A stretch of DNA of 64,000 nt, taken from Paenibacillus agricola (lineage in GTDB: Bacteria > Bacillota > Bacilli > Paenibacillales > NBRC-103111). The notes beneath the pieces are model-generated. The model saw only the letters and a program-made list of their open reading frames with translations, searched no databases and was not told the origin of the DNA. Below are positions 18,196 to 25,913 of this stretch, piece after piece; position 1 is the first letter of the stretch, and the number at the start of each line of letters is the position of its first letter. A program made the translations under genes and the position numbers. The stretch spans positions 105,826-169,825 of the forward strand of contig NZ_JAAOIW010000015.1 of NCBI RefSeq assembly GCF_011440305.1, written 5' to 3'.

Positions 18196-19035
18196 TTACT
18201 TTTGTTGCCGCCAAGAAAATTGGGGATGCCAGCCTAAGACCTGCTTCGCCTTGGCGTTGCTGACCAGAGCCTGGTGCCCCTCCAGGCTTTCACGGATAGC
18301 TACATCTGGATAATAGGTGCTAATCAGGCTTTGTGTATCCATCTCACAGAGAGTGTCATCTGCGGTTATATTCAAATCGTTGCAGCCTAGATGGTCCTTC
18401 TCCAACGCCGCCAAGCATGCAGACGCCGCATCCCGAATATCGATATAGCTCCATAGGCTTGATTTTTGCTCGCCTGGATCGCTGGCATTTTGTTCGATTT
18501 GCTCATATTTATCCAAGGTGACAATCCAGGAAAATCGCAGTGAGGTGATTTGCATTCCATTTTTGCGATGAAACATAGCAGCAGTGGCTTCATTAACGAT
18601 TTTGGATAAGCCATAGCACTCCTCAGGTAGCTGGGGGAAGCTCTCATCGACAGGAAAATACGGGTAATGAAACGGCTTTTCCGCCCAGGCGTAGCCATAG
18701 GAGGACTCACTGGAGGCCGAAACCACCTTCGTTATCCCTAATAGCGTGGCAGCTTCCAGCACATGATAGGTGCTTAATACATTACTGGCAAATACAACCT
18801 CATTCGTAAAGCCCCTTGGAGCTGGAATCGCCGCCAAATGGACTACTGCATCAGCTCCTGCCAATGCACTAACAACCTCACCAAAATTCACCAGATTGAC
18901 CTGCAGGCATGTACACTTGGGCAGCTTCATCGGATGCTGGTCAATGGCAATGACTTTATACCCTTTTTCTAATAAAGCTCCTGCAACCTGGCTTCCTAGT
19001 CTACCGTTTGCTCCTGTAACTGCTACTACCTTCAT
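18196..19035 (-). CDS. NAD(P)-dependent sugar epimerase/oxidoreductase (extended SDR)
   Basis: 279 residues. VTGANGRLGSQVAGALL provides the GxxGxxG coenzyme loop at residues 6-22. The YxxxK catalytic motif is CYGLSK near residue 138, with the Ser-rich VVSASSESSYG before it. It lies in the UDP-glucose epimerase/uronate dehydrogenase-like group. The C-terminus (HPQFSWRQQK) is short but complete. A minus-strand terminator at 19137 isolates it from remnants upstream, so it has its own promoter between 19036 and 19136. Confidence 0.9.
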   Translation of the reverse strand: MKVVAVTGANGRLGSQVAGALLEKGYKVIAIDQHPMKLPKCTCLQVNLVNFGEVVSALAGADAVVHLAAIPAPRGFTNEVVFASNVLSTYHVLEAATLLGITKVVSASSESSYGYAWAEKPFHYPYFPVDESFPQLPEECYGLSKIVNEATAAMFHRKNGMQITSLRFSWIVTLDKYEQIEQNASDPGEQKSSLWSYIDIRDAASACLAALEKDHLGCNDLNITADDTLCEMDTQSLISTYYPDVAIRESLEGHQALVSNAKAKQVLGWHPQFSWRQQK

Positions 19036-19136
19036 TGCATCAACCTCCGTGATTACCCATAGGATAGGTTACCCACATAGGATGGGATCGTATCTCCTTT
19101 CAATATACAATAGGAAGCCGCCGAATAGATCACAAA

Positions 19137-19176
19137 TAAAAGCAGCCCAAGAATAAAACCTTGAACTGCTGCTTTC
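19137..19176 (-). terminator. Terminator-like hairpin left behind broken genes
   Basis: AAGCAGC at the low end and GCTGCTT near 19170 pair around an inner CAAG/CTTG stem, followed by TTTTATTT on the minus strand. It lies after the remnants at 19225-19490 and before the SDR gene. Confidence 0.55.
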
Positions 19177-19224
19177 CCATAGAATCTATAGCCCAGATTC
19201 CATTTACTTCCTCATTTATTGTTT

Positions 19225-19353
19225 TCAGTCACTTTTCACGCATTTATCCCAGTCCACCTTGGACATGTACACATTATCCCTTCCACCCCAATCGGATGAA
19301 AAAACAACGTATTGATCGTCACGTCTAATGAAAATTGCTCCTTGCTCGTTGCA
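19225..19353 (-). pseudogene. C-terminal remnant resembling a secreted beta-propeller protein
   Basis: In a frame different from the CheB-like piece next to it, about 42 codons end at TGA 19225-19227 and read as one propeller blade: YVVFSSDWGGRDNVYMS, then KVDWDKCVKSD. A stop codon closes the frame upstream near 19354. WGG/RDNVY is reminiscent of TolB/WD40-like blades. No start codon or ribosome site precedes it. The family is only suggested. Confidence 0.4.
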
Positions 19354-19490
19354 TCATGCTGAGAAATCATATAAGTCAGCCCATGGACAATATTCAGATG
19401 ATCCAGAAATTGATCCAGCCCTTCCAAATTTCCCACAGTTGCTGCTATACCTACAACGCTGAAAGCCCGCCCTGCGAGGGACGAGCTTGA
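19350..19490 (-). pseudogene. Fragment of a CheB-type methylesterase domain
   Basis: The minus-strand reading FSVVGIAATVGN, then LEGLDQFLDHL, then GLTYMISQH follows the start of the CheB catalytic domain, where the family has VVGIGASAGG, LEALxxFL and FVIVQH. The active-site Ser of GASAGG is replaced (AATVGN) and the frame is lost after SQHDA, so the piece cannot work. It fuses directly to an unrelated reading frame (19225-19353). A deleted CheB partner of the CheR at 12524-13381 is a reasonable source. Confidence 0.6.
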
Positions 19491-19508
19491 AATGTCATAA
19501 AAGCAACT

Positions 19509-20528
19509 TTATTTATTGGATGGCTCGGCTACCTTAACTAGCTGCTTACCCAAATTATCACCGGTAAATAGCCCTATGAACGCATGCGGTGTTTGTTCAA
19601 AGCCATCTACGATATTTTCGGCATATTTCAGTTTTTTCTGTTGCAGCCATTGTGCCAGCTGGCTGACCGCTTCAGGAAATCGGGCGGCGTATTGGCCGAC
19701 GAGAAAGCCTTGCATCAATGCAGTATTGACCAGCAATACACTTTGGATGCGGTTGCCAACATCCGCCTTGCCTAAATTGTACAAAGCAATTTGCCCGCAA
19801 ATCGGAATTCGCGCATTTTTGTTGATAAGACTAAGTGCAGCATCAGATATAGCTCCGCCTACATTGTCAAAATACACATCGATTCCATCCGGGCAAGCCT
19901 GCGCCAGCTCGGCATGAAGATCCGCGGTTGTTTTGTAATTGATCGCGGCATCAAAGCCTAATTCTTTAATCAAATACTCGTTCTTTTCGTCCGATCCGGC
20001 TATGCCTACAACACGTGCCCCTTTGATTTTGGCAATTTGCCCAACGATCATGCCAACAGCTCCCGCTGCTCCTGAGACCACAACAGTCTCTCCCTCTTTG
20101 GGCTGGCCGATATCCAATAAGCCAAAGTATGCAGTTAGCCCTGGCATGCCAAGTACACCTAATGCAGTCGTAATAGGAGCTATATTAGGATCAATGACGG
20201 TTAATCGCTCTGGTTTGGCAACGGAATATAACGTCCACGTCGAATTGCCTAATACCACATCCCCCTTTTGAAAGCCTTCGGCATAGGATTCCACCACCTC
20301 ACTGATGACGCCTCCGGCTATTGCTTCATTTAAGGCAAAAGGTGGAGCGTACGATTTGGCATCATTCATCCTGCCGCGCATGTAAGGATCTACCGAAATA
20401 TATAAAGTACGCAAGAGCACTTCCCCTTGCGCAGGCGAAGGTATCTGCGCTTCCTCAATGGAAAAGTTGTCTAGGGTTGGCATTTCCTTCGGGCGGCTTA
20501 CTAATTTGATCACCTTATTAGCTGGCAT
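19509..20528 (-). CDS. Zinc-free NADP-dependent MDR oxidoreductase (CurA/PTGR-like)
   Basis: 339 residues. The N-terminal GroES-like domain has VDPYMRGRM typical of leukotriene/2-alkenal reductases of the medium-chain family. The Rossmann loop is VSGAAGAVGMIVGQIA near residue 150, and DVYFDNVGG is near residue 218, a hallmark of the family. No zinc-ligand cysteines are seen. It likely reduces the double bond of alkenals or enones with NADPH. It stands alone, with about 110 bp of upstream sequence. Confidence 0.93.
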   Translation of the reverse strand: MPANKVIKLVSRPKEMPTLDNFSIEEAQIPSPAQGEVLLRTLYISVDPYMRGRMNDAKSYAPPFALNEAIAGGVISEVVESYAEGFQKGDVVLGNSTWTLYSVAKPERLTVIDPNIAPITTALGVLGMPGLTAYFGLLDIGQPKEGETVVVSGAAGAVGMIVGQIAKIKGARVVGIAGSDEKNEYLIKELGFDAAINYKTTADLHAELAQACPDGIDVYFDNVGGAISDAALSLINKNARIPICGQIALYNLGKADVGNRIQSVLLVNTALMQGFLVGQYAARFPEAVSQLAQWLQQKKLKYAENIVDGFEQTPHAFIGLFTGDNLGKQLVKVAEPSNK

Positions 20529-20641
20529 TTTCTAGTCTCCTTTATGGATGATTAAAAGCCTATCCTGCTTTAAAATCTATAGTTGCTTGTTTATAGTCTT
20601 ACTAACTATTACCCTAATCCCCATATTTTACACCAAGAACT

Positions 20642-21784
20642 CTACAAATGGGCAAGCTGCCGGATGGTATGTATCAAATCCTTAACGATAAAATCTGCCG
20701 CTGACTCCTTTTGGATGAGCTCGATGCGTTGCTTTATTTGGGATGCAAATTTTTCTTTGGAGAAAAAATGCCGGAGCTGGACAGCCAATTCGTCTGTGCT
20801 ATTGGATATGGCGGCGATTCGCTTTTTCGCGAGATATAAAGCATTTTCCTTCTCCTGCCCCGCAAAAGGCTTAAAAATAAAACAAGGCACCTGTAACACA
20901 AGCGCCTCCGATAACGTAATGCCGCCAGCCTTGGTAATCATACAAGAGGAAATTAACATGAGCTCATGGATGTTATCTACAAAACCAAAGATGCGTAAAA
21001 AGGGCTCATTTGCATATTTGGTTTTTAACCTCCGTTCCAGCTTTTCATTTTTTCCGCAAACGACCACCAATTGACATTCCTGCATAGATAGCAAAGAACG
21101 GATCATTTTATTGATAACTTTTAATCCGTAAGCGCCCGCCATTAGTAATACCGTTTTCCGATCCGGATCTAGCTTATGAAAGCTTTCACTTAGCTTATTA
21201 GGAGCATCTTCAAGAGCATGGCGGCCAAATTGTTCACGTAGCGGGATTCCACTTACTTGAATGCGTTGCGCGGCAATACCACACGTTACCATTTCCGTTT
21301 TAAGCTCCTCCGTTGCCACATAATATTTGTCAATATCGGGGTGGAGCCAACGGGAGTGTAACGAAAAATCCGTAATAACGGTAAAGCTTGGAATATTTAA
21401 GCTTTTGCACAATAACGGAGCGGCACCAAAAGGAAATGTGCTAATCACCGCATCCGGCTGCTCTTGTTGAATCAGTTGTTTGAGCCTCTTTATCCCTAGT
21501 CTGTTGTAAAAGCGATTCCAGACGTTATTAGGTTTAGCATGACGAGTTATGTAGTAGCTCCAGCCATAATAATCGAACCCGAATTGGGAGGCTGCCGTAC
21601 TTTTCATATAAAGCTTAGTGGAAATTTTATTGAGAAGTGGATGTGCTTCTTTCATCAGGTCAATAATTTTCACTTGCTCGATACCTGCTTTGCCAAAGGA
21701 CTGTCTCAGGGCGCGGGATGTCTGTACATGACCCTCTCCATAGCTGGCAGTAAGAATTACAATTCGAGTTGGACTGCTCTTCAT
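20642..21784 (-). CDS. Glycolipid glycosyltransferase, MGDG synthase/UgtP family
   Basis: 380 residues. The N-terminus TASYGEGHVQTSRAL holds the GxGH(x) acceptor-side loop of GT28 diacylglycerol glycosyltransferases. C-terminal nucleotide-sugar motifs follow: VVCGKNEKLERRL near 235 and TKAGGITLSEAL near 285, which binds the UDP-sugar. It is membrane-associated and probably adds sugar to diacylglycerol to make glycolipid anchors. Such enzymes are normally near 380-400 residues, so it is complete. The 288 bp upstream (21785-22072) lie after another gene and show no clear element. Confidence 0.9.
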   Translation of the reverse strand: MKSSPTRIVILTASYGEGHVQTSRALRQSFGKAGIEQVKIIDLMKEAHPLLNKISTKLYMKSTAASQFGFDYYGWSYYITRHAKPNNVWNRFYNRLGIKRLKQLIQQEQPDAVISTFPFGAAPLLCKSLNIPSFTVITDFSLHSRWLHPDIDKYYVATEELKTEMVTCGIAAQRIQVSGIPLREQFGRHALEDAPNKLSESFHKLDPDRKTVLLMAGAYGLKVINKMIRSLLSMQECQLVVVCGKNEKLERRLKTKYANEPFLRIFGFVDNIHELMLISSCMITKAGGITLSEALVLQVPCFIFKPFAGQEKENALYLAKKRIAAISNSTDELAVQLRHFFSKEKFASQIKQRIELIQKESAADFIVKDLIHTIRQLAHL

Positions 21785-22072
21785 TTCGATTTCCCCCTGA
21801 TGATTTCGAGCCTTTCGCCAAAAAATCCCGACCCTGGGAAGGACGAGAATGACCTCACGAAGCCTATTTAGCTTGAGCGCCGCCCGTTCCTGGACGAAGA
21901 ATCAAGTTCTTGTCACACCTTATTTGCTCCAACCATTATCGAAAATAAATATCATTAAAAGTATAGGTTCATTTGGAAGAACCGTCAATTCCTATTTCAT
22001 TTAGCTTTTGGCTGTAAAAGCCATTGATTTATCTCCTGATCCTCGCCATATGCGCCCATTATAGCATATCTA

Positions 22073-22756
22073 TCAGGCTTCTTGGACTACCTGCTGTAAC
22101 GGCAAGCTTAAAGTAAAACGGCTGCCTTTCCCTTTTACACTTTCCATAGTAAGGCTTCCACCAAGCAGACCTGCGAGCTTTAAGCTGATCGATAAACCAA
22201 GCCCAGTCCCTCCATAACGACGAGTAGACGCTCCATTTTCCTGCTGAAACGCCTCAAATATTAAATGCTGCTTGTCCAAGTCAATGCCAATCCCGGTATC
22301 CTGTACACTAAAGACGATACATCGGGATTGGGGATTATCGTTCATGCGTACCCGCAGAGAAATACTGCCTTGCTCGGTGAACTTAACAGCATTTATCAAC
22401 AGATTGCGCAAAATTTGAATCAATCTTTGGGCATCCGATATAAAGCTGTCAGCAACATTGGCTTCCACATCTACTTGGAATTGGAGCGCCTTCTGTTTGG
22501 TGATTGGAATAAACTGATAGTTAATTAACTGGATCATTTCTTCTATAGAGACCATTTCCCAAATGATTTCCATCTTGCCGGTTTCGACCTTGGAAATATC
22601 CAAAATATCGTTAATCATTTGCAGCAGCTCATTGCCAGAGGCATTAATAATGTCTCCATAGCTTTTTTCCTCTTGCTGGCCGTTCGAATCATCTTCTTGC
22701 AGCAGCTGGGACAACGCAATAATGCTATTGAGTGGTGTCTTTAATTCATGGGACAT
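22073..22756 (-). CDS. C-terminal half of a frameshifted histidine kinase (HisKA/HATPase)
   Basis: 227 residues beginning at the phospho-acceptor helix MSHELKTPLNS. An N box (LLINAVKFTEQGS), a G1 box (QDTGIGI) and a G2 box (YGGTGLGLSISLKLA) complete the catalytic domain. The first half of HisKA's helix and the membrane part are in the other frame, in the gene ending at 22741. No ribosome site of its own is convincing. If the two genes are read as one product, they form a single sensor kinase with its N-terminus at 23193. See the finding on the frameshift. Confidence 0.8.
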   Translation of the reverse strand: MSHELKTPLNSIIALSQLLQEDDSNGQQEEKSYGDIINASGNELLQMINDILDISKVETGKMEIIWEMVSIEEMIQLINYQFIPITKQKALQFQVDVEANVADSFISDAQRLIQILRNLLINAVKFTEQGSISLRVRMNDNPQSRCIVFSVQDTGIGIDLDKQHLIFEAFQQENGASTRRYGGTGLGLSISLKLAGLLGGSLTMESVKGKGSRFTLSLPLQQVVQEA

Positions 22757-23193
22757 ATTGGCGATAATATCGCCTTCCTTTTATAAGTCCACGATTTTCG
22801 GTTATACAATTTAATGAGAAGAGCGGCCAAGCACCCGAGTAACAAAATATTAATAGAGCCCGTAATGGCTGGATTCGTAAACCCTGTAATCGTATACCTG
22901 GAAAGGGCAATACCCAAGCTAATTATAAGCACTAGCCTCGGATCCCGAAAAATCAACGTACCGAATATGATCGGCACCGCCCTCAGGTCGAATATTGTGG
23001 ATTCTGCCCCTTTAACAGCAAAAACCATCGTAAGCCATCCCGAAAATATAAAAACACCTACCAATACCACCTGTTTCGTCTTCCAAGTCGCATTATGAAA
23101 TATATATTTAAAACATAGATTGAATAAATAGGCACTAGTGACCAGAACACTTAGACTGATAAGAAAATTCGTATAATAATTAATAATTGTCAC
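22741..23193 (-). CDS. N-terminal 5TM (LYT-type) half of a frameshifted histidine kinase
   Basis: 150 residues with five or six hydrophobic helices, ending in a basic stretch LIKLYNRKSWTYKRK. RDPRLVLIISLGIALSRY and the spacing of helices match the 5TM-5TMR_LYT sensor domain. After RK the frame runs into a short unrelated tail. In the -1 frame the sequence continues straight into GDIIANMSHELKT, the usual start of HisKA. The break lies at a run of four A (minus strand, 22779-22782). The membrane part alone would be an orphan sensor. Confidence 0.75.
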   Translation of the reverse strand: MTIINYYTNFLISLSVLVTSAYLFNLCFKYIFHNATWKTKQVVLVGVFIFSGWLTMVFAVKGAESTIFDLRAVPIIFGTLIFRDPRLVLIISLGIALSRYTITGFTNPAITGSINILLLGCLAALLIKLYNRKSWTYKRKAILSPICPMN

Positions 23194-23343
23194 CTCCTAC
23201 TGCCATTGTACAATATAAAAAGTTGAAGCTCTAGTTGAATTAACTATCCCATGTTGGCCTTATAATAAAAAAGGCGATTATGTAAACTGGTTCAAGCAGC
23301 TTCCGTGGACCATGGCATTGACCAAAAGTAAGCTAATACCATT

Positions 23344-23390
23344 AGAGCCCCCGCATCCACCTTTATAGTGGGTACGGGGGCTCTTTGTTG
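23344..23390 (+). terminator. Strong plus-strand hairpin without a gene in front
   Basis: AGAGCCCCCG (23344-23353) pairs with CGGGGGCTCT (23375-23384), followed by TTGTTG. Upstream, a start-less plus frame of about 48 codons (23219-23368) could be the tail of a lost gene. Nothing else explains it. Confidence 0.6.
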
Positions 23391-23435
23391 AATTTGAACC
23401 TGCCTCTCAGCAGCAAGAACGTATATCCCATTATT

Positions 23436-23684
23436 TTACAATTTAACTATATAATCTAGGCCCATAATGAATAGAACCACTGACCCCAACAGTACCAAGA
23501 TCCATATTAAGCTTGTTGTATCTCTTTTCTTTTTTCTTTTTAATGCTTCCTTCTTTAATACTTTTTCCACAGATTCCGCAAGCAAGTTAAATTTCTCTTC
23601 GACAGTATGAATGACAATTCCGCCACAGTGCGAACAAAGCCTTTTGAACTCCGTTTGTTTAAAACAATTAGGACATTCGACCAT
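23436..23684 (-). CDS. Zinc-ribbon membrane protein
   Basis: 82 residues. Two CxxC pairs at the N-terminus (CPNC and CSHC, residues 4-20) form a zinc ribbon. A basic helical linker follows (residues 40-58), then one transmembrane helix near the C-terminus (LIWILVLLGSVVLFIMGL). The ribbon would face the cytoplasm. Small proteins of this build are common in Bacillales and their role is usually unknown. It is transcribed away from the kinase at 23193. Confidence 0.8.
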   Translation of the reverse strand: MVECPNCFKQTEFKRLCSHCGGIVIHTVEEKFNLLAESVEKVLKKEALKRKKKRDTTSLIWILVLLGSVVLFIMGLDYIVKL

Positions 23685-23851
23685 AATTCGTGACCACCTT
23701 TAATCGTTAATCAGGTACAGCTGCTTAATTCGATAGGTATACCAATATTTCTTATGTTATCATGAATATAATGGAAAAGCTTCGAAGAGTATGTACTGAG
23801 CTTGCATTAAATATCGATCAGAAGGCTTAACAACTTTTCCGGCAATAAAAA

Positions 23852-23873
23852 AGAAGCCCCTAGGGACTTCAAG
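23852..23873 (-). terminator. Terminator of the TetR gene
   Basis: On the minus strand GAAGTCCC pairs with GGGGCTTC (one G-T pair), followed by six T. Confidence 0.75.
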
Positions 23874-24453
23874 TAATAAAAGATAATGCCACCTTATACA
23901 CATCCTGCAGCACTTTGCGATCGGTAGCGGATTTGCCCATAACGAACAGCCCCTGCCTCGTATTAGCCAAAAATCGGGAAAGCTGGCGCAGGCTGTGCTT
24001 ACTCTTAATGCTCCCCGCTTGCTGTGCTCTTAACAAAAAGCTGTAAAACAAGTTTTCCACACTAAGATTATACGCTTCTACACGTTTGGAAATATTAGGA
24101 TCCATAGGTGCGAGCTCAGCCGCTACATTGATCATGAAGCAACCACGCCGATGCTTTTCATCTCTCATGGCATTATCAATGATCATTTCGAAAAACCGTT
24201 CCAAAACCTCTTTCGGAGCCCCAGGCTCTTCCAGAATAAAAAACGAATGACCCTTGGCGTTCTGCCAAAACCGATCCAGACAGGTTAGAAACAATTCATG
24301 TTTGTCTCCAAACGTGTCGTACAGGCTGCCTCGGTGAATCCCCGTATATTTGCATAAATCCTGAATGGATGTGCGTTCATAGCCTTTCTCCCAAAAGAGA
24401 TGCATCGCCTGATCCAGCACAAGCTCTTGGTCAAACTCTCTAGGCCTTGCCAT
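23869..24453 (-). CDS. TetR/AcrR-family transcriptional repressor
   Basis: 194 residues from the ATG at 24453, which has GGGGGAGG nine bases upstream; a TTG three codons earlier has no room for a ribosome site. The N-terminal helix-turn-helix is typical: RTSIQDLCKYTGIHRGSLYDTFGDK, of the PadR/AcrR-like C2 group often seen beside oxidoreductases. The C-terminal ligand domain contains GCFMINVAAEL. It lies 115 bp downstream of the aldo/keto reductase on the same strand. The promoters of that gene and of the divergent MFS gene carry nearly the same sequence (25638-25837), its probable binding site. Confidence 0.92.
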   Translation of the reverse strand: MARPREFDQELVLDQAMHLFWEKGYERTSIQDLCKYTGIHRGSLYDTFGDKHELFLTCLDRFWQNAKGHSFFILEEPGAPKEVLERFFEMIIDNAMRDEKHRRGCFMINVAAELAPMDPNISKRVEAYNLSVENLFYSFLLRAQQAGSIKSKHSLRQLSRFLANTRQGLFVMGKSATDRKVLQDVYKVALSFIT

Positions 24454-24567
24454 GATGGACAACCTCCCCCCATGGAAACCATTATATCCATTTAAGAATG
24501 ATCAATCAACTATGCACACTGACAGCTTCTCAATAGTCCGTTAGCTGAGCTTAGCACGGTTAGGCAG

Positions 24568-25602
24568 TTAGCGACGGCGGTTAGCGACGGCTAGCCAACC
24601 TGGTTCCCAAGCCCGCTCCATGTCATCCAAGGTTTGTCCGGGAGCTACAATCTTATCGATGGCATCCAGTACATCTGTACTTAAGCGCAGCTCGATACCT
24701 TTGAGGGATTCTTGAAGCTGACCCCTTGTACGTGGGCCGATAATTGTCGAAGTCACTGCAGGATGTGCCTGCGTGAAAGCAACCGCCATATGTGCGAGTG
24801 TTAGTCCTGCTTCATTCGCCAAATCCTGCAACAGATGGATCTTCTCGAATTTCACCCGGTTTTCTGGTCGATGTGGATCGACTACATTCCCTAGTACATT
24901 TCCCTTAAACCGCTCCGCTCTAGAGCCTGCCTCTGCCGTTTGTCCTACGCTATACTTGCCTGTCAATAGCCCACCCGATAGGGGACTCCATACCAATACA
25001 CCCAATCCATATTTTTGTGCTGCCGCTAGAACATCAAGCTCTATCGAACGGTTAAGGATCGAATATGGCGGTTGCTCGCTTGCAAAACGTTCCAGCTTCC
25101 ACCGTTCACTTGCCCATTGGGACTCGGTAAGCTGCCAAGCCTGAAAACCGGAGGTGCCGATATAACGAATTTTCCCTTCCTTGACGAGATCCGTTAAGAT
25201 CCCCAGTGTTTCTTCTATATCTGTATCGAGATCCGGCCGATGAAGCTGGTATACATCCACATAATCCGTTTGGAGCCTTCGCAAGCTGTCTTCCAACGCG
25301 TTTTTAATCCATCGCTTCGAATTGCCCCTTCGATTAATTCCGTTGCCCATCTGCATACCCACTTTGGTTCCGAGCACAATTTCCTCACGCCGACTTTTCA
25401 GAGCCTTGCCCACGATTTCCTCGGAGACCCCGCCAGCGTACACATCGGCCGTATCAATAAAATTAATGCCCGCCGCAATGGATTCCTCCACGATGCGTTT
25501 GCATTCCTCCTCATCCGTATTTCCCCAGCTGCCAAATGCTCCAGTCCCCAGCGTAATGCTGCTTACCTTTATACCCGTACGCCCAAAATTCCGATATTCC
25601 AT
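24568..25602 (-). CDS. Aldo/keto reductase
   Basis: 344 residues, full length. Tetrad residues are visible: Asp and Tyr in IDTADVYAGG, Lys in VLGTKVG and His in QLHRPDLD. The C-terminal cofactor segment STIIGPRTRGQL is present. It belongs to the YajO/PdxI-like branch used for xenobiotic aldehydes and ketones. The ribosome site AGGAG stands before the ATG. Expression is expected from the TTGACC-17-TATAGT promoter (25638-25666) under the TetR protein encoded just downstream. Confidence 0.93.
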   Translation of the reverse strand: MEYRNFGRTGIKVSSITLGTGAFGSWGNTDEEECKRIVEESIAAGINFIDTADVYAGGVSEEIVGKALKSRREEIVLGTKVGMQMGNGINRRGNSKRWIKNALEDSLRRLQTDYVDVYQLHRPDLDTDIEETLGILTDLVKEGKIRYIGTSGFQAWQLTESQWASERWKLERFASEQPPYSILNRSIELDVLAAAQKYGLGVLVWSPLSGGLLTGKYSVGQTAEAGSRAERFKGNVLGNVVDPHRPENRVKFEKIHLLQDLANEAGLTLAHMAVAFTQAHPAVTSTIIGPRTRGQLQESLKGIELRLSTDVLDAIDKIVAPGQTLDDMERAWEPGWLAVANRRR

Positions 25603-25637
25603 TTGTCCTCAACCTCTCCTTTGTATGAATAGCTGTC

Positions 25638-25837
25638 ACTATATCAATTAAAGAACGATAGGTCAAGTATTTCATCCAAATATTTCAATATATAATTAGT
25701 TATTTTCATATTTTAAGTAATATCAAGCAAATAAGGAATATATAATCGAGAATTTTATTGTTTAATACCATAAACCTATTTTAATCAAAGAATCCACAAA
25801 AATAATACTTGACCGACCATTCTTTAAAGGCTATAGT
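25638..25837. promoter_or_regulatory. Divergent twin promoters with shared TetR-type operator sequence
   Basis: Minus-strand promoter for the aldo/keto reductase: TTGACC at 25661-25666, 17-bp spacer, TATAGT at 25638-25643. Plus-strand promoter for the MFS gene: TTGACC at 25809-25814, 17-bp spacer, TATAGT at 25832-25837. The boxes are identical and the spacers agree over most positions, sharing TTCTTTAA; upstream both have AATACT. The conserved spacer is the likely binding site of one repressor. The intervening 165 bp are AT-rich with nothing else recognised. Confidence 0.75.
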
Positions 25838-25913
25838 AAAAAAAAATGAAATATGAACGAATCCATTATGCGCTTGGCCGGTTATTTTATTAAGAAATAT
25901 AGGAGGATTTAAG

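Noticed and set aside
22779..22782. Programmed -1 frameshift as an explanation of the split kinase
   Set aside because: Four A do not form a classical X XXY YYZ heptamer and no downstream stimulatory hairpin is evident; a one-base mutation is simpler.
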